DNA of 28,811 nt. Source: CAIVAT01 sp037141055. GTDB lineage: Bacteria > Bacteroidota > Bacteroidia > Bacteroidales > FEN-979. The notes beneath the pieces were generated by a model. The model was not told the origin of the DNA. It saw only the letters and a program-made list of their open reading frames with translations, and made no database searches. The translations under genes were made by a program, and so were the position numbers. The DNA lies in the NCBI GenBank assembly GCA_037141055.1, contig JBAXDH010000045.1:1-28811 (forward strand). The letters are read 5' to 3'. Positions 1 through 8,052 of the stretch are shown piece by piece; the stretch's first letter is position 1, and every line of letters begins with the position of its first letter.

Positions 1-36
1 TCAGAGATATGTGCCTGATAATCAAAAGTAGCTTCC

Positions 37-67
37 TTACCCTTGAAGGGGAGGGCGGGGAGGGGTC
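37..67. repeat. G-rich REP-like intergenic element
   Basis: This short stretch reads CCCTTGAAGGGGAGGG and continues G-rich (GCGGGGAGGGG). CCCTT/AAGGG forms a small hairpin at its left side. G-rich palindromes of this style are common between genes in Bacteroidota genomes, but only one copy lies in this window, so repeat status is an inference. The rest of positions 1-125 is AT-rich and holds no gene I can support. Confidence 0.3.
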
Positions 68-125
68 ATTGAACAGCAGCGATTAATAAAATTTCAACAG
101 TTTCTAAAATTTAAAGACTTTCCGT

Positions 126-3071
126 ATGAAGACCAGAAAAACAAAGCCGGAAGTGCATACGGTGGATGAAAAATCTGAAAAAACCGATAGCCCCCGGTTC
201 CCCATTGTGGGTATCGGTGCCTCGGCTGGCGGCCTTGAGGCACTTGAACAGTTCTTCTCGAACATGACAGTTGACAGCGGTATGGCCTTCGTGGTTATTC
301 AGCACCTCGACCCCAACCATGTGGGCATTATGCCGGAACTGTTGCAAAGGATTACGCAAATGAGGGTATTCCAGGCAACCGACCGGCTGAAGGTAAAGCC
401 CAACTGCGTCTACGTGATTCCTCCCAACAGGAGTTTGTCGCTGCTCAACGGTGCCCTGCATCTGTTCGAGCCGCTTGAGTTGAGGGGATTGCGTTTGCCG
501 GTCGATTTTTTCTTCCGGTCCCTGGCCAATGACCAGCATGATAAAAGCATCGGCATCATCCTTTCAGGGATGGGCAGCGATGGCAGCCTGGGGCTGAAAG
601 CCATCAAGGAAAAAAACGGAATCGTACTGGTTCAGGAGCCTGCGTCGGCAAAGTTCGACGGCATGCCCCGTAGCGCCATTGATGCAGTAATCGCTGATAT
701 TGTAGCTCCCGCCTCGGAATTGCCGGCCAAACTGATCGCTTACATTAAGTTTATTCCGCTTCTTAAAACAGAGCCGGAAATAGATGATAAAAATAAAAGC
801 AACCTCGAAAAAATTATCATCCTGCTGCGCGAGCAATCGGGGCATGACTTCTCCCTGTACAAAAAAAATACGTTGTTTCGCCGCATAGAAAGGCGAAAAG
901 GGGTTCACCAGATTGACAAAATAAACACATACGTGCGTTTCCTGCAGGAGAATCCCAAGGAGGTGGAAATACTTTTCAAAGAACTGCTGATCGGGGTTAC
1001 AAGCTTTTTCCGCGATACCGCCGTATGGAACAAACTCAAAGAAAGTGTGATTCCCGACCTGATCAACACGTTGCCCGATGGTCATGTGCTGCGCGCCTGG
1101 GTTCCGGGCTGCTCCACCGGCGAAGAAGCATATTCCCTGGCCATTATTTTTAAAGAGGCGCTGGAAAAATTAAAAAAGCATAAAAACATGACCTTGCAGA
1201 TATTTGCCACCGACCTCGATAAAGACGCCATCGAGAAGGCACGTAAAGGCATATTCTCTTCAAACATTACAGCCGATGTATCTTCCGAACGCATCAACCG
1301 TTTTTTTACCATGGAAGCTGAAGGCTTCCGCGTGAATGCCTCGATTCGCGAAATGGTAGTGTTTGCCCCCCAGAATGTGATCAAGGACCCCCCTTTTACA
1401 AAACTTGACCTGCTTACCTGCCGCAACATGCTCATCTACATGGAGTCGGACTTGCAGAAAAAACTGATGTCCCTCTTCAATTACTGTCTCAACCCCGGCG
1501 GTATCATGCTGCTTGGCACTGCCGAAACCCTTGGAAACTACAAAGAAGGGTTTAAGGAACTTGATGTGAAACTGAAAATATTCAAGCGGGCTGCATCCAT
1601 ATTGTCAACAGAACTCATTGATTTCCCAAGCGCCTTTTACCATAACAGAACAATGGTGCAGGAAAAAAAGATCATGACCAAGGCGCTTGACAACATCCAG
1701 ACGCTTACCGAACAGGTCCTTCTCCAGCGATTTGCGCCTGTGAGCGTGCTGATAAACAACAATGGCGATATCGTTTTCATGACCGGGCGCATCGGGAAAT
1801 ATCTCGAACCTGTTGCAGGAAAAGCGAACATGAACATTCACTCCATGGCACGCCAGGGTTTGCGGAATGAACTTCCGGGGGCCCTTCGCAAAGCTGCACA
1901 GGACTTTTCTCCCGTGCTGTTGCACAACGTTAAAATTGGCACAAACGGGGGCACCCTGCTTGTCGATGTTACCGTTCAGCGGCTTGAAGCACCGGATGAA
2001 ATCAAGGGGCTGATCATAATACTTTTCAGCGATGTGCCGGCAGTGCTTGCACACAATTTGACAGCCGCTGATGATAAGAAACGGAATTTATCGTCGCGGC
2101 AGAAGGAACTCGAAATAGAACTGCAGCGCAGTTATGAAGATCTGCAAAGTACCCGGGAAGAGATGCAGACCTCGCAGGAAGAGCTGAAATCAACCAACGA
2201 GGAGCTCCAGTCGACCAATGAGGAGTTGCAGTCGACCAACGAGGAACTCACCACCTCGAAGGAGGAGATGCAGAGCCTCAACGAAGAACTGCAAACCGTG
2301 AATGCTGAACTGCAAAGCAAAGTGTCCGATTTTGTTCGTGCGAACGATGACATGAAAAACCTGCTCAACTCCACCGAAGTGGCCACCCTGTTTCTCGACA
2401 GGGAATTGAACATCCGAAGATTCACCGAACAGGTAGCTAAAATCATTAAACTGCGCAACACCGATATCGGCCGGCCTTTTACCGAACTGGTAACCGATTT
2501 GCAATACCCCGAAATCGGGAATCATGCCTTCAATGTGATTAAATCCCTGATATCGTCTGAAGCTGTAATTTCCACAACCGATGGGAGGTGGTTTACCGTG
2601 AGGATCATGCCCTACCGCACACTCGACGACCATATCGACGGAGTGGTGATGACATTCAACGACATAACCCTTTCAAAGCAGGCAGAAGATGCATTGAAGG
2701 AGAGCGATGCGAAATACAGGGCCCTGTTCGAGAAGGGCCCCGTCGCAGTGGCCTTTAACAGGTTGATATATGATATCGCCGGCAACGCGGTTGATTACAA
2801 TTTCCTGGATGCTAATGAGATGTTCCAGTCTCTTGCCGGCACAGATCCGCGGGGTAAAACCGCAACGGAGGTATTCCCCGGCATTGAGAATGACCCTTTC
2901 GACTGGATCGGTACATTTGCCAAAGTTGCCCGGACAGGAGAACCAATTCGGTTCAAACAGCTCTTCATGTACAATAATCGCTGGTACGACTGTGCCGCCT
3001 ACCAGTATAAGCTGGATCATTTTTTTGCTGCGTTTACAGAAATACCAGGCCAGCATCTGCCGGATGAATAG
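126..3071 (+). CDS. CheB-CheR-coiled coil-PAS-PAS signalling protein
   Basis: A 981-residue cytoplasmic fusion. Residues about 25-205 are a CheB methylesterase domain with its catalytic triad visible: Ser33 in GIGASAGG, His60 in IQHLDP and Asp152 in GMGSDG. Residues about 225-490 are a CheR glutamate methyltransferase, with the N-terminal helical part, the SAM-binding motif GCSTGEEAYS near residues 327-336, and a late DPPFTKLDLLTCRNMLIYM motif. Residues about 655-735 are a coiled coil built on heptads of the type STNEELQ. Two PAS domains follow, at about 740-855 and 865-975. There is no receiver domain ahead of CheB and no kinase domain at the end. The gene lies 26 bp upstream of a histidine kinase and is probably co-transcribed with it. 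In related proteins PAS and kinase modules are often fused to CheB-CheR, so the two genes here look like a split version. The substrate is unknown, since no chemoreceptor, CheA or CheW is in the window. The ATG at 126 is chosen as the first in-frame start. Confidence 0.93.
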   Translation: MKTRKTKPEVHTVDEKSEKTDSPRFPIVGIGASAGGLEALEQFFSNMTVDSGMAFVVIQHLDPNHVGIMPELLQRITQMRVFQATDRLKVKPNCVYVIPPNRSLSLLNGALHLFEPLELRGLRLPVDFFFRSLANDQHDKSIGIILSGMGSDGSLGLKAIKEKNGIVLVQEPASAKFDGMPRSAIDAVIADIVAPASELPAKLIAYIKFIPLLKTEPEIDDKNKSNLEKIIILLREQSGHDFSLYKKNTLFRRIERRKGVHQIDKINTYVRFLQENPKEVEILFKELLIGVTSFFRDTAVWNKLKESVIPDLINTLPDGHVLRAWVPGCSTGEEAYSLAIIFKEALEKLKKHKNMTLQIFATDLDKDAIEKARKGIFSSNITADVSSERINRFFTMEAEGFRVNASIREMVVFAPQNVIKDPPFTKLDLLTCRNMLIYMESDLQKKLMSLFNYCLNPGGIMLLGTAETLGNYKEGFKELDVKLKIFKRAASILSTELIDFPSAFYHNRTMVQEKKIMTKALDNIQTLTEQVLLQRFAPVSVLINNNGDIVFMTGRIGKYLEPVAGKANMNIHSMARQGLRNELPGALRKAAQDFSPVLLHNVKIGTNGGTLLVDVTVQRLEAPDEIKGLIIILFSDVPAVLAHNLTAADDKKRNLSSRQKELEIELQRSYEDLQSTREEMQTSQEELKSTNEELQSTNEELQSTNEELTTSKEEMQSLNEELQTVNAELQSKVSDFVRANDDMKNLLNSTEVATLFLDRELNIRRFTEQVAKIIKLRNTDIGRPFTELVTDLQYPEIGNHAFNVIKSLISSEAVISTTDGRWFTVRIMPYRTLDDHIDGVVMTFNDITLSKQAEDALKESDAKYRALFEKGPVAVAFNRLIYDIAGNAVDYNFLDANEMFQSLAGTDPRGKTATEVFPGIENDPFDWIGTFAKVARTGEPIRFKQLFMYNNRWYDCAAYQYKLDHFFAAFTEIPGQHLPDE

Positions 3072-3097
3072 CCTGTAAAAACAAGCGAGCCTCCACG

Positions 3098-5008
3098 ATG
3101 AAAAAAGACGACACATCGGAATCAGAAAGTCTGCGCCGGAAGGCGGAGGAAAAGTTGAACATTCGCGAAGCGAGTGCACGCCCTGGCTTAACCACTAAGC
3201 CCGAAATGCTGAAACTCATTCATGAACTTGAGGTGCACCAGGTTGAGCTGGAAATGATGAATGAGGAACTCAGGAAGGCACGTATCACCGCACAGGAGTC
3301 AGCTGAAAAGTATGTTGAATTGTACGAACTCGCCCCTTCAGGGTATTGCACCCTTTCCAAAGAAGGTGAAATCACTTCGATAAACCTCGCCGGGGCAAAA
3401 ATGTGTGGAAGGAATCGTTTGCATCTGATTAACAGCTCGTTTGGGTTCCTTATTTCCGATGAAACCAAACATGTTTTCAACCTCTTTCACCAAAAGGTTT
3501 GGGAGGATAATGCCAAAGAAACCTGTGAGGTAACCATGAGGGCCGGTTGGAACCACCCTTTGCAAATCCAGCTTACGGGCATCCTTTCCGAAAACGGGAA
3601 ACAATGCCTGCTGTCCATGGTTGACATCACCAGGCTCAAAAAAGACAGCACCTACCTCAAACTCAACAGGGATATCCTCGGAATTCTTAGCGGTACGGAA
3701 AATTTTCGTGCTGATATTCAGCGAATCACAGGGATTATTAAAGCGACGACCCTGATTGATGCCGTAGGAGTAAGGATGCAGGACGGTGAGGACTACCCTT
3801 ATTTCTATTCAGATGGATTTTCCACGGAATTTCTGAATACGGAGAATTCGATCCTTTCCCGGGAACTCGACGGCGGAATATGCAGGGACGGCAACGGGAA
3901 TGTTTGCCTTGAATGCACCTGCGGACTGGTTATCTCCGGTCAGGCTGACCCGTCCAACCCGCTTTTCACTCCGGGAGGAAGTGCATGGACGAACGATTCA
4001 TTTCCATTCCTTGCTGTTCCGGCAAGTGAAGACCCGAGAACGAATCCGCGAAATGTATGCATCCACATGGGTTATGCCTCTGTTGCCCTCATCCCCGTTC
4101 GGACAGGGAACAAGATCATCGGACTTATTCAGCTCAACCACCGGCAAAAGGATCGCTTCACCCCCGATGAAGTGGAACATCTGGAATACATAGGGGTGAA
4201 TATTGCAGAGGCTTTTCTGCGAAAGCAATCGGAGGCTGAAATCCAGGAGCTGAATGAAACCCTTGAAACACGCATTGCCGAGCGTACCTGCATACTCGAA
4301 GCAACAAACAGGGAACTCACGTTTCATCTCAGTGAAATAGAGCAGTTTGTTTACATTGCCTCCCACGACCTTTCTGAGCCGCTGAATGTACTTACCAGTT
4401 TCACCAGCCTTCTTCACGAGGAGTATGCCGGCAAACTGGATGAGGACGGCAACAAAAGCGTTGAGTTCATCTCTCGCGCGGCAACGCGGATGAGGCTGCT
4501 GCTGAAAGGGCTGCTCGATTATTCCTTATTGGGCAAAGACAGCGTGAGATCGTATGTTGACTGCAGCAATGTTGTCGGCGCAGTGCTTTCCGGTTTATCC
4601 GGTTCAATCCTTGAATGCAATGCCAGGATCACCGTGCAGCCGCTCCCTGTGGTTAATGGCTACTCAAAAGAGCTGGAAATACTGTTTGAAAACCTGGTAA
4701 GCAATGCCGTCAAATTCCGAAAGAAGGATGTTGTCCCGGAAATCAGGATTTCAGCCGAACATCAGCGGGACGAATGGGTTTTCAGTATAGAGGACAATGG
4801 CATCGGCCTCGATCGGCATGACCGGGAAAAAATTTTCGACATATTCAAACGGATGGTTAAGCGAAACGATTACGACGGAGCTGGCATCGGCCTTGCGCAT
4901 TGCAAAAAAATAACAGAAATGCATGGTGGCAGGATCTGGGCGGAATCGAATGAAATTGGCGGTTCTACGTTCAGGTTTACCATACCGGCGCTACGGAATG
5001 AGAAGTGA
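3098..5008 (+). CDS. PAS-GAF sensor histidine kinase
   Basis: A 636-residue soluble kinase with no signal peptide or membrane segment. An N-terminal helical region (1-70) is followed by a PAS domain (about 70-180, starting ELYELAPSGYCTL), a GAF-like domain (about 190-380) and a short coil. The HisKA dimerisation domain has the phospho-acceptor His423 in ASHDLSEPL. The HATPase_c domain (about 520-632) has the N box FENLVSNAVKF, the G1 box DNGIGL and the G2 box GAGIGLA. The ASHDLxEPL type of H box is typical of phytochrome- or PAS-linked kinases. No receiver domain or response regulator gene is nearby, so the output is unknown. It follows the CheB-CheR protein by 26 bp and likely works with it in intracellular sensing. 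Its last codons overlap on the opposite strand with the broken end of an integrase fragment, but the ATPase domain looks complete. Confidence 0.92.
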   Translation: MKKDDTSESESLRRKAEEKLNIREASARPGLTTKPEMLKLIHELEVHQVELEMMNEELRKARITAQESAEKYVELYELAPSGYCTLSKEGEITSINLAGAKMCGRNRLHLINSSFGFLISDETKHVFNLFHQKVWEDNAKETCEVTMRAGWNHPLQIQLTGILSENGKQCLLSMVDITRLKKDSTYLKLNRDILGILSGTENFRADIQRITGIIKATTLIDAVGVRMQDGEDYPYFYSDGFSTEFLNTENSILSRELDGGICRDGNGNVCLECTCGLVISGQADPSNPLFTPGGSAWTNDSFPFLAVPASEDPRTNPRNVCIHMGYASVALIPVRTGNKIIGLIQLNHRQKDRFTPDEVEHLEYIGVNIAEAFLRKQSEAEIQELNETLETRIAERTCILEATNRELTFHLSEIEQFVYIASHDLSEPLNVLTSFTSLLHEEYAGKLDEDGNKSVEFISRAATRMRLLLKGLLDYSLLGKDSVRSYVDCSNVVGAVLSGLSGSILECNARITVQPLPVVNGYSKELEILFENLVSNAVKFRKKDVVPEIRISAEHQRDEWVFSIEDNGIGLDRHDREKIFDIFKRMVKRNDYDGAGIGLAHCKKITEMHGGRIWAESNEIGGSTFRFTIPALRNEK

Positions 5009-5816
5009 AATGCCTGGTGATGTTCTCTTGCTTTAATTTTGCCAAATCAGTGAAGTTGATACCGCCGCACAGGTAACTGAAAATGAAAACATCACGTGAG
5101 AACCTAAAAGATTCTTTCTGATCACTTAAATCCAGTTTCATAATCTTCAGGATAATATCTTTGGGAACAGCTCTCTTCTGTGTTTTAACATCGAATTTAC
5201 TGATCTTGAAGTCAGTAAAGGGATAGTCTGACTTCCTTGCACATTTTGCCTCCACAGCCTTATTATAGGCGCTCCTGAGTGTGCGGAATAACAAGCTCAT
5301 GGTTGTTTCCTTGTTCTCCTTTAACCTCAACCATTTTTCATACCTGTTCAGCCATTGAACATCAACATCAGAAAACAAAATATTGAGCCGGCCTTTGTTA
5401 AAAACTTTAATAGAATTGTAAGAGGTCTTGTAAATCAACCTATTGCCAACCTTGTCTGCTTTTTCAAAAGTCAGGATGAGCTCCTTGTAAAAATCCCCTA
5501 CGGTTTTCTCTCTGACTATTGATTGGTTTACAGCAAGAAGGCTGGTGGGAGTGTATTCCTTTACATTTGAATTGTATTCCAAAATGTTCTTGTGCACCTC
5601 CAACAGTTTTACGGATATGATCTTCTGCATATATTCAGCATCCGGACAATTGGGCTTTGGCTTGTTCTTCAGGAAATCCCAATTATCAGCATGGATGGAG
5701 ATGCCCAAACTCTGGTATTTTCGTTTCCCATTCTTGGAAATCTGAATCATTATGGGGTGTTCTCCGTTAGAGAGGGTTTTGCATTTGTAGCAAACTACAG
5801 ATATTGAGGCATTCAT
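4977..5816 (-). pseudogene. Tyrosine recombinase (integrase), C-terminally truncated
   Basis: The readable product is 279 residues. It has a Bacteroidota-type arm-binding domain (about 1-90, with KNGKRKYQSLGISIHADNWD), a SAM-like core-binding domain (about 105-205) and only the start of the catalytic domain (to FSYLCGGINFTDLAKL). The remaining roughly 130 residues, including the HxxR box and the catalytic tyrosine, are missing. The last dozen residues (after KQENI) are read from the complement of the histidine kinase 3' end, so the gene was probably cut by a deletion with a junction near 4985-5015. In this family the first catalytic Arg is often replaced, and the GIN at that position fits. 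The gene starts 111 bp beyond the 3' end of a tRNA-Gly gene, the usual place for an element that integrated into the tRNA. It cannot be a functional recombinase as it stands. Confidence 0.85.
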
Positions 5817-5825
5817 GTAAAAACT

Positions 5826-5846
5826 GGTTTACATCCCGGTTTACAT
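5826..5846. repeat. Two direct GGTTTACAT repeats, 12-bp period
   Basis: GGTTTACAT occurs at 5826-5834 and again at 5838-5846, between the integrase start and the tRNA-Gly terminator. The spacing of about one helical turn, next to an integrase of the arm-binding type, fits arm-type binding sites or an operator for the integrase gene. This is an inference from position and spacing only. Confidence 0.4.
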
Positions 5847-5875
5847 GATCTGTAAAAAAATCGTAATTATATAGG

Positions 5876-5920
5876 GAATAAAAAGAAAAACAGTTAGCCA
5901 CAAGAAATGTAACTAACTGT
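5876..5920 (-). terminator. Rho-independent terminator of tRNA-Gly
   Basis: Read on the minus strand just after the tRNA, ACAGTTAG (5920-5913) pairs perfectly with CTAACTGT (5897-5890) around a 15-nt loop, and a T-rich run (TTTTTCTTTTTATT) follows. It should end the short tRNA transcript before the integrase remnant. Confidence 0.7.
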
Positions 5921-5927
5921 AAATGTG

Positions 5928-6000
5928 AGCGGTAAATGGGATTCGGACCCACGACCCTCAGCTTGGGAAGCTGATGCTCTACCAACTGAGCTACTACCGC
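5928..6000 (-). tRNA. tRNA-Gly (anticodon CCC)
   Basis: A 73-nt cloverleaf on the minus strand with no encoded CCA. The acceptor stem GCGGTAG pairs with TTACCGC, with one G-T pair at the last position. The anticodon stem TCAGC/GCTGA encloses the loop TTCCCAA, giving anticodon CCC. The T arm is GTGGG-TTCGAAT-CCCAT, and discriminator U73 is usual for glycine tRNAs. It has a recognisable promoter 40-80 bp upstream and a terminator just downstream. The truncated integrase beside its 3' end suggests the tRNA served as an attachment site. I found no second copy of its 3' end in the window. Confidence 0.95.
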
Positions 6001-6045
6001 GTTTGAATATGAACAGGCATTGGTTTTTCCCGGTCATTGATGCAG

Positions 6046-6077
6046 CAAATATAAACTTTTTTCAGGCCTGCTGTCAA
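6046..6077 (-). promoter_or_regulatory. Bacteroidota promoter for tRNA-Gly
   Basis: On the minus strand the -7 box TATATTTG (6053-6046) matches TAnnTTTG exactly, and TTG (6077-6075) lies 21 nt upstream, matching the -33 element of Bacteroidota housekeeping promoters. The predicted transcript would start near 6039, giving a leader of about 40 nt before the tRNA. Confidence 0.65.
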
Positions 6078-6124
6078 CAGTTAGAGAAAATTTAACTTCG
6101 CTGCCTCCATGCCTTGAAAATTAA

Positions 6125-6132
6125 TATCTTTG
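6125..6132 (+). promoter_or_regulatory. -7 box TATCTTTG for the GH106-like gene
   Basis: TATCTTTG matches TAnnTTTG and ends 6 nt before the ATG at 6139, so transcription would begin at or next to the start codon. No good -33 TTG is visible at the right distance. Either the mRNA is nearly leaderless or the true start codon is further downstream. Confidence 0.4.
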
Positions 6133-6138
6133 AAAACC

Positions 6139-8052
6139 ATGAAAAAAGAAAGTATAATATTCGTTTTACTGCTAACATTCAGCCTGTTAGCCATTGCCTC
6201 CGATCCGCTGCCCGCTAAAAATCCTTATCAAACCGGCAAACCCTTCACCCGCTGGTGGTGGTTCGCCGGGATCATTGAAAAAAAAGATATTAAGGATCAG
6301 CTTGACTGGCTGAAGGCCAATAATTTCGGAGGAGTAGAGATCGCCTTCATCTACCCGGTGAAGCGGAACCCCAAAGCGCTCCGCTACGCCTGGCTTGGTA
6401 AAGAATGGCAGGAAGCAGTTTCCTACACAAAACAATATGCCGACAGCATTGGCCTTGGCTGTGATTATACCTTCGGAACGCTCTGGCCTTTCGGCGGAAC
6501 ATTCGTTGGCGATGCCGACCGGACGCGGATATGGGGCAAACCGGATTTCAAGCAGCCGTTGCGCCTCTCCTGGACGCATCCCGACACCGGGAATGTGCTC
6601 AACCACCTCGACAGGCGGGCGTTTGAACGCTACGCCACCGTGATGGGGAACGCCCTCTCCCCTGCCCTCAAAGGCTCCCCGTCTGCAATTTTCTGCGATT
6701 CCTGGGAGGTTGAAACCAAACACCTCTGGACACCAGGGTTTGACTCTCTGTTCCTTAAACAGTTTGGGTACGACATTAAGCCCTTTATGGACAGCATCTA
6801 TGTGCCGCGCAATTCAGGTGCGAGGTATGACTATATGAAACTTGTTTCGCAACTGGTGTTATCTGAATTTTACGTCCCGTTTACCGCAAAAGCCCACCAA
6901 CTTGGATCTTTCAGCCGCGTTCAGTGCTCCGGTGCCCCCGCCGACCTCATCACGGCCTACGCATCGGTTGATGTCCCCGAAACGGAAGCCATGCTGTACG
7001 AGCCCGGTTTTACCAAAATCGTCTCTTCAGCCGCTGCACTTTCAGGCAAAAACATCGTTTCATCCGAAACGTTCACCTGCCTTTATGGATGGCCCGCCAA
7101 ACACATACGGAAAGAACAGACGGCCGATCTTAAACTGGTGTGCGACGCCCTGTTCTCCAGCGGGGTCAACCAGGTTTTCTGGCACGGGATGCCTTACAAT
7201 CCCGTTGGTGTTGACACCAACTATTTTTATGCGAGCGTTCACGTCGGAAAAAAGGGCAGCCTCACAGGCGAGTTGCCGGCCTTTAACAAATACATGCAGA
7301 CGGTTTCCGAAAAAATGAGATTTGGTCTGCCCTACGCAGATGTTGCAGTTTACCTGCCGCTCGAAGATTCATGGATTGCCGGTGAATACCCGAAAGAGCT
7401 TCAACTCCCGTGGTCGTGGGGCGCCTATGAACTCCGGTACGAACGTTTCAATGCCGAATTGAAAGGATACCACCCCCTGTGGATCAACAATAATTTCCTG
7501 ACCAAAGGGGTGGTTAAGAGCAAAACACTGCGGGTCAACAACTTGTCCTTCAAAATTCTATATGTTGATGCCAGATTCCTCGACATTGAAACGCTGTACA
7601 CAATCTTCAGGCTGGCCAATGAAGGCCTTCCGGTTTGCATGAAACAAACCCCAAGGCAAAGCGGGTACATCCGCGACAGCGATTTTGGCATCATGCTGGC
7701 GAAACTGCAGGATTTGCCCAATGTCAGCAGTGATTTTCAGAAGTCAGTCAAACCTGCGCAGTTGATTACCGGTGGTGACATTCCGGGATTCTGGTGCCGC
7801 ACCGACGGGAAAACTGCAAAGATCTTTTTTGCAAATCCGAAAACGGAGAAATTGTCGTACCCTGTTCAGTACGGAATGTCCTACGAGGATTCTGCGGTTT
7901 CCAGAAATGTTGTCATTCATTTCAATGGGCACAACACCCCGGTTAACCTGGTATTCAAACCTTACCAGTCGCTGCTGGTGCATGTCGGTGAAACCGGAAC
8001 GGTTGACTTTGAAGACATCAGTTTTACCCCGAGGACCCCGGTTAAAGAGTAA
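6139..8052 (+). CDS. Secreted GH106-like glycoside hydrolase (alpha-L-rhamnosidase family)
   Basis: The product is 637 residues from the ATG at 6139. An upstream in-frame TTG at 6130 overlaps the promoter box and is not favoured. A signal peptide (hydrophobic about residues 6-20, ending AIAS) predicts export. The GH106-type signatures are RWWWF near residue 38, a TIM-barrel-like run, FCDSWEVE near residues 186-192 with a probable catalytic Glu, SSETFT near 307, and VNQVFWHGMPYNP. Known GH106 rhamnosidases cleave terminal L-rhamnose from pectic or other polysaccharides. They are usually around 1000 residues with extra beta domains, so this is a compact member or a sister family, and its substrate is uncertain. 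It is an orphan with no SusC/SusD or other carbohydrate genes beside it. Its stop overlaps the convergent aldehyde dehydrogenase gene by 11 bp. Confidence 0.75.
   Translation: MKKESIIFVLLLTFSLLAIASDPLPAKNPYQTGKPFTRWWWFAGIIEKKDIKDQLDWLKANNFGGVEIAFIYPVKRNPKALRYAWLGKEWQEAVSYTKQYADSIGLGCDYTFGTLWPFGGTFVGDADRTRIWGKPDFKQPLRLSWTHPDTGNVLNHLDRRAFERYATVMGNALSPALKGSPSAIFCDSWEVETKHLWTPGFDSLFLKQFGYDIKPFMDSIYVPRNSGARYDYMKLVSQLVLSEFYVPFTAKAHQLGSFSRVQCSGAPADLITAYASVDVPETEAMLYEPGFTKIVSSAAALSGKNIVSSETFTCLYGWPAKHIRKEQTADLKLVCDALFSSGVNQVFWHGMPYNPVGVDTNYFYASVHVGKKGSLTGELPAFNKYMQTVSEKMRFGLPYADVAVYLPLEDSWIAGEYPKELQLPWSWGAYELRYERFNAELKGYHPLWINNNFLTKGVVKSKTLRVNNLSFKILYVDARFLDIETLYTIFRLANEGLPVCMKQTPRQSGYIRDSDFGIMLAKLQDLPNVSSDFQKSVKPAQLITGGDIPGFWCRTDGKTAKIFFANPKTEKLSYPVQYGMSYEDSAVSRNVVIHFNGHNTPVNLVFKPYQSLLVHVGETGTVDFEDISFTPRTPVKE

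Noticed and set aside
2190..2633. Open frames antisense to the CheB-CheR coiled coil
   Set aside because: They arise from the repeated STNEELQ heptads read backwards and have no independent support.
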